From Kiritimatiellia bacterium (lineage in GTDB: Bacteria; Verrucomicrobiota; Kiritimatiellia; RFP12; UBA1067): a DNA stretch of 15,726 nt. The notes under the pieces are model-generated. The model was not told the DNA's origin. It worked only from the letters and a program-made list of their open reading frames with translations, and did no database searches. Position numbers and translations under genes: made by a program. Below, in pieces: positions 1 to 4,904 of the stretch (position 1 is its first letter; each line of letters opens with the position of its first letter). The DNA lies in assembly GCA_017405115.1 (NCBI GenBank), contig JAFRBA010000201.1:1-15726 (forward strand), given 5' to 3'.

Positions 1-534
1 AACCAACGCGGCATAGTCGCTCTTAAGGCAACCCATAATAATCAAATCATGATACTGTCCGTTTTTAAAAACAGCCTGGCGTTGGACTCCTTCAACCTTA
101 AACCCCACCTTTTCGCAGACTCGCAAAGATGCCGCGTTATAAGAAAGTGCGCTACCATTTATACGGTTCAATCGCAGTTCATCAAATGCATACCGCATTA
201 GCGTCATCCAAGCATCAGTTGCCAACCCTCTGGTTCTAATTTCTTTTCTTGCAATCCTCATTCCTAGGCCAGATGCGACACCATTCTTCCAGTCGATATC
301 GCGAAGCCCTATCATGCCGACTGCGCCATCTCGTTCCGTCTCAATAGTGAAACGGAGCCGATGCAAATCATTCTTGCAGTTCTCGAACCATGTTTTCTGG
401 TCTTGCGCAGATATGGGGAATGCCCAACCAACAATCATCTTCTCGTATTCTGGATCATTCGCTAAAGCGCGCAACATCTCGCAATCTTCTTGCTCCACAG
501 CCCTAAGATGAACAACTTTGCCTTTTAGTTCCAT
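1..534 (-). CDS. GNAT (RimJ/RimL-type) N-acetyltransferase, 3' end cut by window edge
   Basis: The minus strand encodes 178 codons and is still open at the left edge. It starts MELKGKVVHLRAVEQEDCEM, and a strong AAGGAGG lies about 6 nt before the ATG at 534, which fixes the start. The fold signature is GNAT: N-terminal 'LRAVEQEDC', an acetyl-CoA loop 'RTRGLATDA' (residues 100-108), and a C-terminal 'NAASLRVCEKVGF' (133-145). RimL-like relatives in surface-sugar clusters (PseH type) acetylate amino-sugars, and similar enzymes acetylate protein N-termini. The gene lies 18 nt after the CitE-like gene and is the last visible gene of the operon. From context I infer acetylation of an amino group made by one of the DegT enzymes. 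The substrate cannot be read from the sequence. RimL relatives are about 180-190 residues long, so only a few codons should be missing. Confidence 0.85.
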   Translation of the reverse strand, partial: MELKGKVVHLRAVEQEDCEMLRALANDPEYEKMIVGWAFPISAQDQKTWFENCKNDLHRLRFTIETERDGAVGMIGLRDIDWKNGVASGLGMRIARKEIRTRGLATDAWMTLMRYAFDELRLNRINGSALSYNAASLRVCEKVGFKVEGVQRQAVFKNGQYHDLIIMGCLKSDYAALV

Positions 535-552
535 GATGGACCTCCTTGTCGC

Positions 553-1347
553 TTAATTTCGGGTTTCTCTTTCTTTGAGGATTCTCTTAAACCGAGCTAT
601 ATGCATTTTCTCATACAACTTGTCGCCAAAAACCAACACCGCCTCACCCTGTCTTTCATATTGCTCAACTATCCTTCGGATATTATCAATATCATGCTCT
701 GCAAATGCTTTCTGTACTCCAGGAATAAACTTTGGGTGTATTGCCATTTTACCGTCGAATCCCAACATGGCAGATCGTTCCGCTTCGGCATCCGCCCTTG
801 CCACATCTTTGATGCAGAAGCTTGGAGTGTCATACACTCTTTTGCCATACGCCTTGCCAAACATTACAAGTCGTGATTTAGGATACAGCAGAGACTCTTC
901 AGTATTCTGCATGTTTGCTGCCGCAGTATAATCTTCCGCACCGAATGCAAGCGCTGCTATCCTTTGGTTACTCGCGATATCTTCTATTCTTGCCAAGCCC
1001 AACGGCGTCTCCAACAACGCTATCACTTCGCGATTCGCAAGGCATTCAGCGAACTCGTCCACGAATCTGCAGTCCTCAACTTTTGGAATCATTACGCCTT
1101 GAAATCTGCAACTTTTCAACCGCACCAATTGCTCACGCATCAATACTCTATCAGGCCTAATAAAGCAATTCGCTGCGTTGTTTTCCTCAAGGAAGCGCAT
1201 TACCGCATCAAGAGCCTCCGCCTTCCCTTCCGTCGGAATGGAATCCTCAAGATCGATAATGTAGGCGTCAGCCGTACACACCGCGATCTTCTCCAACATT
1301 TTATCCTTTGCGGGGATAAACAACAGGCTATGCACAACATCGCTCAT
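553..1347 (-). CDS. HpcH/HpaI aldolase / citrate lyase beta (CitE)-like protein
   Basis: The 264-residue length is normal for the CitE-like family. Visible family motifs are LLFIPA (8-13), IDLED (31-35), FIRPDR (62-67), MIPKVED (86-92), LLETPLG (111-117, Glu113 a likely metal ligand), FGAEDYTA (135-142, Asp139 the second metal ligand) and GFDGKMAIHPKFI (196-208). The family uses Mg2+ in TIM barrels to cleave or form C-C bonds of acyl-CoA or 2-keto-acid substrates such as malyl-CoA, citramalyl-CoA or citryl-ACP. The ATG overlaps the stop of the upstream DegT-like gene by 4 nt (1344-1347), so the two are probably translated together. No acyl-carrier or CoA-ligase partner is visible here. Within a polysaccharide/phosphonate operon I infer that it makes or trims a small acyl or keto-acid decoration. 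Its substrate is unknown. Confidence 0.85.
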   Translation of the reverse strand: MSDVVHSLLFIPAKDKMLEKIAVCTADAYIIDLEDSIPTEGKAEALDAVMRFLEENNAANCFIRPDRVLMREQLVRLKSCRFQGVMIPKVEDCRFVDEFAECLANREVIALLETPLGLARIEDIASNQRIAALAFGAEDYTAAANMQNTEESLLYPKSRLVMFGKAYGKRVYDTPSFCIKDVARADAEAERSAMLGFDGKMAIHPKFIPGVQKAFAEHDIDNIRRIVEQYERQGEAVLVFGDKLYEKMHIARFKRILKERETRN

Positions 1348-2249
1348 TCTTTGATCACCTCGACAATCCTCTTCATCTCATATTCTCCATATCTCTGGTC
1401 AATAGGCAATGAGACAATATGTTCTGACATCACCACGTCATTACAGACTTCCGACCAATATAATGGAACATATATTTTATTGTCAATCAGTCTCGGCCGC
1501 ACGCTCGCAGCATCTGCGGCATACGGGTAAACCAATGGGACGTCATCATCAGTCGTATCCATCGGAAATGTTGTCGGCAAGCAGCCTCTAAGTATGTTGA
1601 AGTTTTGCAGACGTCGTTTGGCTGCATACTTGCAGTCTAACTGACTCATCAGCAAGGTCGTCAACGCCGACATCTGCTTTACATCCTGCCGTGCAAGGAC
1701 TTTGGAGTTCTTTTTGAAATCAGCGTATCCCGCACTCGCTCCCAAATCCACTCGTTTGAGAAGGTACGTCATACGATTCCATGAGACATCTCGAGGAAAA
1801 TCTTCTGCGTCACCCTCTAATCCACAAACAATCCCACCATCAGGTAGTCCAAAGAATTTCCGCGGACTATAGAATGCCGCACGGCCAATTTGTCGTGAAT
1901 AGAACGCCTGCGCGTTGTCGACAATTAGGTTCGGATATCTCTTCACCATCTCCCTAACCTTACCGCCACATACGCCGAAGTAATTGTTATAGATTATGAA
2001 ATCGTTTTTGGGGAAATCACAATCAGGAAAGAAACTCGAATCAAGCGCGTATTGCTCTATCTTAACACGTTCTTTTTGCAATGCATCAAAGACAACCGGG
2101 CATGTATAAGCAGGAACATGCAGCTTTCTAATTCCCAGTTTACGGACGATGAACCTAAGCGCATTCCTGCCGGAATTAAGATAAATCCCGTCATGGTACA
2201 GAGGTTGGTTACCTCCCGCAAGTTCAAGATATCCGCCTATTTCCTTCAT
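1344..2249 (-). CDS. Short DegT/DnrJ/EryC1-like PLP protein
   Basis: 301 residues starting MKEIGGYLELAGG. I chose the ATG at 2249 because it overlaps the ATP-grasp stop as ATGA and follows AGGTGAAGG. An ATG at 2270 lies further inside the upstream gene. The protein resembles a compact DegT-family aminotransferase: 'NSGRNALRF' (25-33) suits the PLP-phosphate site, 'LIVDNAQAF' (108-116) carries the ring-nitrogen Asp111, and 'YSPRKFFGLPDGG' (127-139) has the Schiff-base Lys131. Both catalytic residues are therefore present, so an active PLP enzyme is likely. At about 300 residues it is shorter than usual DegT proteins (about 370), with a reduced C-terminal domain. It lies between the ATP-grasp and CitE-like genes with 4-nt overlaps on both sides. 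The reaction is probably amination of a keto-sugar or keto-acid, but the substrate is unknown. Confidence 0.75.
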   Translation of the reverse strand: MKEIGGYLELAGGNQPLYHDGIYLNSGRNALRFIVRKLGIRKLHVPAYTCPVVFDALQKERVKIEQYALDSSFFPDCDFPKNDFIIYNNYFGVCGGKVREMVKRYPNLIVDNAQAFYSRQIGRAAFYSPRKFFGLPDGGIVCGLEGDAEDFPRDVSWNRMTYLLKRVDLGASAGYADFKKNSKVLARQDVKQMSALTTLLMSQLDCKYAAKRRLQNFNILRGCLPTTFPMDTTDDDVPLVYPYAADAASVRPRLIDNKIYVPLYWSEVCNDVVMSEHIVSLPIDQRYGEYEMKRIVEVIKE

Positions 2250-3478
2250 GTTACCTTCACCTGCAGCCAATCCGAAGAATTCAAAACAGCAGTTACCGCT
2301 TCTTGGTAAGTGTCAAATTGCATGAACATCGTTCCAATCGCTTGGTTGGCGCCATTAAATCCCGTCACATTATCACCTTCCCGAATATAAATGCATTCTT
2401 CTTTCAGATACCTGTGTTTGTCACCGCACATCTCAATTCCCCAAAAGCACCCCGTTTTGTTGCTATGCATGACCAAATCGACCCACACACCATCATACTT
2501 CGGTTGTGCAAGAGGCAACAGCGAAAGCCCAAGGGCCATGCGCACATTGTTTTCAATGAGATCTTGCCCTGTTGCCAACTTCAGAACTTCCGAGAGTCGA
2601 TTACCTCCGCCTCTTGGTGAGACTTCCATGATGTATGGTTTCCCATCTAAGGCGACTCGCGCCTCAATGTTGTAGATTGACGTGCCGAGATTTAGCAATC
2701 GAATCAATCGTTGGATATCATCCCTCAGTTTCTCCTGCGCTTCCGACGGCATGTCACATGGCCAAATGTGCGCAATTGGGGCGTACGGATTGGGCGAGTT
2801 CATGTCAAAATACTGCGAGTCAAACGAACAGAACACTAGTTCGTTGTCTATTGAAAAACAATCCGACCCCGTCTGATGACCCTCTAATTCCAAGAACTGC
2901 TCGATGATGAACCTCCCGGAATGGCTCTCAGCGATCGCCCCGTCTATTGCTGTAGAGAGTGCATCAAACGAATCAATCCGCCTGCAACCCTTCGAACCCG
3001 CCGAATCAACCGGCTTGGCAATAACAGGAAATCTTCCCATCCCATCTACACGATCTACACGTTCTACACGGCTAAAATCCCTTAACGCTTCTTCCTTGCT
3101 CACATATCCCTTGTGCCACGGACAGTTAAACCCATTCGCATCGAGGAAATCACGGAATCGGTCTTTGTTCTGGAGAATCTCCACCGACTTGAGCGGCGGC
3201 GATGGAAGACCCATCTTCTCGGCGACATACGCGGCAGTCACGACGCCTGGATCAACGCCAAATGAGAGGATGCCGTCGATCTGCTTCTCCTGCGCAACCT
3301 TCAAGACCGCATCTCTGTCTATGATGCTTACATTTACATACTCGTCCGAATACTTGTGCGCGATGTTGTCTGGCAAATAATCCGCCGTTATAACATACGC
3401 CCCCAGCTTATGCGCTGCCTCAATGACCGGCAGCAAGTACCGTATCCCGCCAAGCAGCATCAGTTTCTTCTGTTTCAT
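2246..3478 (-). CDS. ATP-grasp carboxylate-amine ligase family protein
   Basis: 410 residues from ATG 3478 (MKQKKLMLLGG). A TTG at 3493 would add five residues, and neither start has a good Shine-Dalgarno site. The N-terminal pre-ATP-grasp domain (LMLLGGIRYLLPVIEAA) is Rossmann-like. The ATP-grasp core shows 'VIAKPVDSAGSKG' (152-164, ATP lysine and glycine loop), 'IIEQFLELEG' (191-200) and 'NIEARVALDGKPYIMEVSPRGGGN' spread over 270-293 with Mg ligand Glu285. The family joins a carboxylate to an amine through an acyl-phosphate, as in carbamoyl-phosphate-synthase-like, PurT-like and peptide ligases. Between the second half of the pre-domain and the ATP lysine is a peptide, DFSRVERVDRVDGMG (134-148), encoded by a repeat word found elsewhere in the window. 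It overlaps the next gene by 4 nt. A role in attaching an amino acid or carboxylate to the glycan precursor is inference. Confidence 0.85.
   Translation of the reverse strand: MKQKKLMLLGGIRYLLPVIEAAHKLGAYVITADYLPDNIAHKYSDEYVNVSIIDRDAVLKVAQEKQIDGILSFGVDPGVVTAAYVAEKMGLPSPPLKSVEILQNKDRFRDFLDANGFNCPWHKGYVSKEEALRDFSRVERVDRVDGMGRFPVIAKPVDSAGSKGCRRIDSFDALSTAIDGAIAESHSGRFIIEQFLELEGHQTGSDCFSIDNELVFCSFDSQYFDMNSPNPYAPIAHIWPCDMPSEAQEKLRDDIQRLIRLLNLGTSIYNIEARVALDGKPYIMEVSPRGGGNRLSEVLKLATGQDLIENNVRMALGLSLLPLAQPKYDGVWVDLVMHSNKTGCFWGIEMCGDKHRYLKEECIYIREGDNVTGFNGANQAIGTMFMQFDTYQEAVTAVLNSSDWLQVKVT
3043..3077 (-). repeat. 9-bp-period repeat word inside the ATP-grasp gene
   Basis: Read on the coding (minus) strand this is TTTTAGC followed by three units of CGTGTAGA(A/T), giving the peptide SRVERVDRVDG. 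The same word occurs at 12972-12998, 12560-12595, 12684-12719 and in copy B. In inverse orientation it lies inside ppd at 10192-10226, where 29 of 31 bases match this copy. Confidence 0.85.
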
Positions 3479-3497
3479 GCAATCAAACCGCAAAATT

Positions 3498-3525
3498 CTT
3501 TCGTGTATTTAGTGTATTTCGTGGT
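3498..3525. repeat. Repeat word 'cgtgtatttcgtgg' between degT and the ATP-grasp gene
   Basis: The plus strand reads ttctttcgtgtatttagtg then tatttcgtgg, an imperfect 9-10-bp periodic word. Related copies are at 11823-11856 (inside the glycosyltransferase gene) and 14164-14190 (leader of the antitoxin). Words of this type are widespread dispersed repeats in PVC and some other genomes (general knowledge). Here it fills most of the 66-nt gap upstream of the ATP-grasp start. Confidence 0.7.
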
Positions 3526-3544
3526 GCTAACTAACAACTACGCA

Positions 3545-4690
3545 TTAACAACCAGCCACTATCTCCCTTACATTCTCTGCAATGGCCTTAACATCCTCCA
3601 ACGCAAGCCCATAATATGTCGGCAGGGTCAATACCCGCGAAGCCAGATCTTCCGCAACAGGACAGCTCCCCTTCCCATATACATACGGCGCGAAATCGGT
3701 CAAGAGCGGATAAAAGTACCGCCGCGAGAACACGTTGCAGTTCTTCAACTCCTCGTACACGCGCTCACGAGTGGCAAAGTCTTTGAATAGGACCGGTATG
3801 TACGCCTTGTTCTGCGAGTACGGCACTAGCTTCATATGGGGACAGTCCCCAAGCACCTCTTCATATGCCTCGTAAATCTTCTGCCTATAGTCAAGCAACT
3901 CGTCGATCTTCTTCAAACACTCCAGCCCCATCAGAGCCTGAAGCTCATTCATCTTGGCGTTCGTTCCAACATCCGTGCAACTCAACTCCCCATGAATCGC
4001 GAAGTTCCTCAACTCATACAACTTCTCCTGCACCCTGGCGTCCTTGAACACCAACAACCCACCCTCGCATGAATGGAACAGCTTCGTTGGATGAAAGCTG
4101 AACATGCTCATATCCCCACACAACCCTATACTTATCGCCTCACTTCCAGGCTTTTCCACTTTTCCACTTTTCCACTTTTCAACCTTGACTCCAAACGCAT
4201 GCGCCGCGTCGTAAATGATCTTCACCCCGTACTTCTCGCCCAATCTCTCAAACCCTTCAATATCACATACGTTCCCATACACATGCACCGGCACAATCGC
4301 CTTCGTTCGCGACGTAATCAGCTTCTCCGCCGCCTTCGGCGAGAGGCACATAGTCTCCGAATCAATATCGGCAAACACCGGCTTCGCACCAATCCGCATC
4401 AAAGCATGGCTCGTCGCGACAAAGGTAAACGGTGTGGTTATGACTTCTCCACCCGTAAGCCCCATAGCGTAATAGCCAAGCTCCAGCGCAAGCGTGCCAT
4501 TTACGAACAATGCCATGTTCGACTCCGGTACAGCAAGATAGCGCGACAACTCGCTCTGGAACCGCTGCAGCATTGGTCCGTTGTTGGTAAGCCACAGGTT
4601 GGACCATATCTCTTCCAACCCGCTCTTGAACTCGTCAAGAGAAGGCAGGTACGGTCTTGTAACAAGAATTGGATTATTGAATCGAATCAT
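3545..4690 (-). CDS. DegT/DnrJ/EryC1 PLP-dependent sugar aminotransferase
   Basis: 381 residues from ATG 4690 (MIRFNNPILVTRPYLP), the usual start context for this family. An in-frame TTG at 4714 would add eight residues. Hallmarks: 'NGTLALELG' (64-72) binds the PLP phosphate, 'ITTPFTFVATSHA' (85-97), 'DAAHAFG' (161-167) with Asp161 for the pyridine nitrogen, and 'MFSFHPTKLFHSCEGG' (196-211) with Schiff-base Lys203. Members transaminate 3- or 4-keto nucleotide sugars with glutamate in surface-polysaccharide pathways, so this probably makes an amino-sugar for the same polymer. Two stretches look inserted: EKWKSGKVEKPG (171-182), from an 8-bp tandem repeat, and GDCPHM (281-286), from a GGGGACTGTCCCC dyad. 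The second is absent from a diverged paralogous remnant at 14953-15130. The gene starts 28 nt after the small membrane-protein gene. Family confidence is high; the exact sugar is unknown. Confidence 0.92.
   Translation of the reverse strand: MIRFNNPILVTRPYLPSLDEFKSGLEEIWSNLWLTNNGPMLQRFQSELSRYLAVPESNMALFVNGTLALELGYYAMGLTGGEVITTPFTFVATSHALMRIGAKPVFADIDSETMCLSPKAAEKLITSRTKAIVPVHVYGNVCDIEGFERLGEKYGVKIIYDAAHAFGVKVEKWKSGKVEKPGSEAISIGLCGDMSMFSFHPTKLFHSCEGGLLVFKDARVQEKLYELRNFAIHGELSCTDVGTNAKMNELQALMGLECLKKIDELLDYRQKIYEAYEEVLGDCPHMKLVPYSQNKAYIPVLFKDFATRERVYEELKNCNVFSRRYFYPLLTDFAPYVYGKGSCPVAEDLASRVLTLPTYYGLALEDVKAIAENVREIVAGC
3836..3853. repeat. Perfect dyad GGGGAC-A-GTCCCC inside degT
   Basis: The plus strand reads atggggacagtccccaag. 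The dyad has 6-bp arms around a single base. A close variant, cttggggacaggccccat, is intergenic at 12852-12869 and matches the reverse complement at 16 of 18 positions. It encodes LGDCPHM in the aminotransferase. Confidence 0.75.
4152..4183. repeat. Four tandem 8-bp units (ttttccac) inside degT
   Basis: Three exact units of TTTTCCAC and one variant TTTTCAAC. On the coding strand they read as GTGGAAAA repeats and give VEKWKSGKVEK. The period is 8 bp, so gain or loss of one unit would shift the reading frame. Confidence 0.9.
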
Positions 4691-4718
4691 TAGCGTCTCA
4701 CGATACAAAGCCAATGGA

Positions 4719-4904
4719 TTAGACGGCCTTTACTTCCTCTTCGACTTCCTTGCCGGCGTTCTCGTCGCGGCCAAGGGCCTTGTTGGCACCCCTCTTGACC
4801 TTGCGCCAGACGACCCCGAACACGACGCCGAGGGCGATGGCAACGCCTGCGATGGCCTGGACGGTGTATGACATCACCGACGGGTCTACATATGCGAGTA
4901 TCAT
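4719..4904 (-). CDS. Small single-pass membrane protein with YVDPS motif
   Basis: 61 residues. The ATG at 4904 overlaps the stop of the YidC-fusion gene as ATGA and is preceded by AGGAAAAAGGAA, so it is very likely translated. The N-terminus reads MILAYVDPSVMSYTVQ and is followed by one hydrophobic segment (about residues 14-33, AIAGVAIALGVVFGVV), a basic patch (WRKVKRGANKALGR, 33-46) and an acidic tail (ENAGKEVEEEVKAV). I recall small proteins with an (I/V)DP(G/S)xxS motif near the N-terminus and a single helix beside phosphotransferase or sulfatase genes in cell-envelope clusters. Their function is not known to me. The topology suggests a short extracytoplasmic N-terminus and a basic-acidic cytoplasmic tail. 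Coupling to the fusion gene suggests a partner or stabilising subunit of that enzyme (inference). Confidence 0.72.
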   Translation of the reverse strand: MILAYVDPSVMSYTVQAIAGVAIALGVVFGVVWRKVKRGANKALGRDENAGKEVEEEVKAV

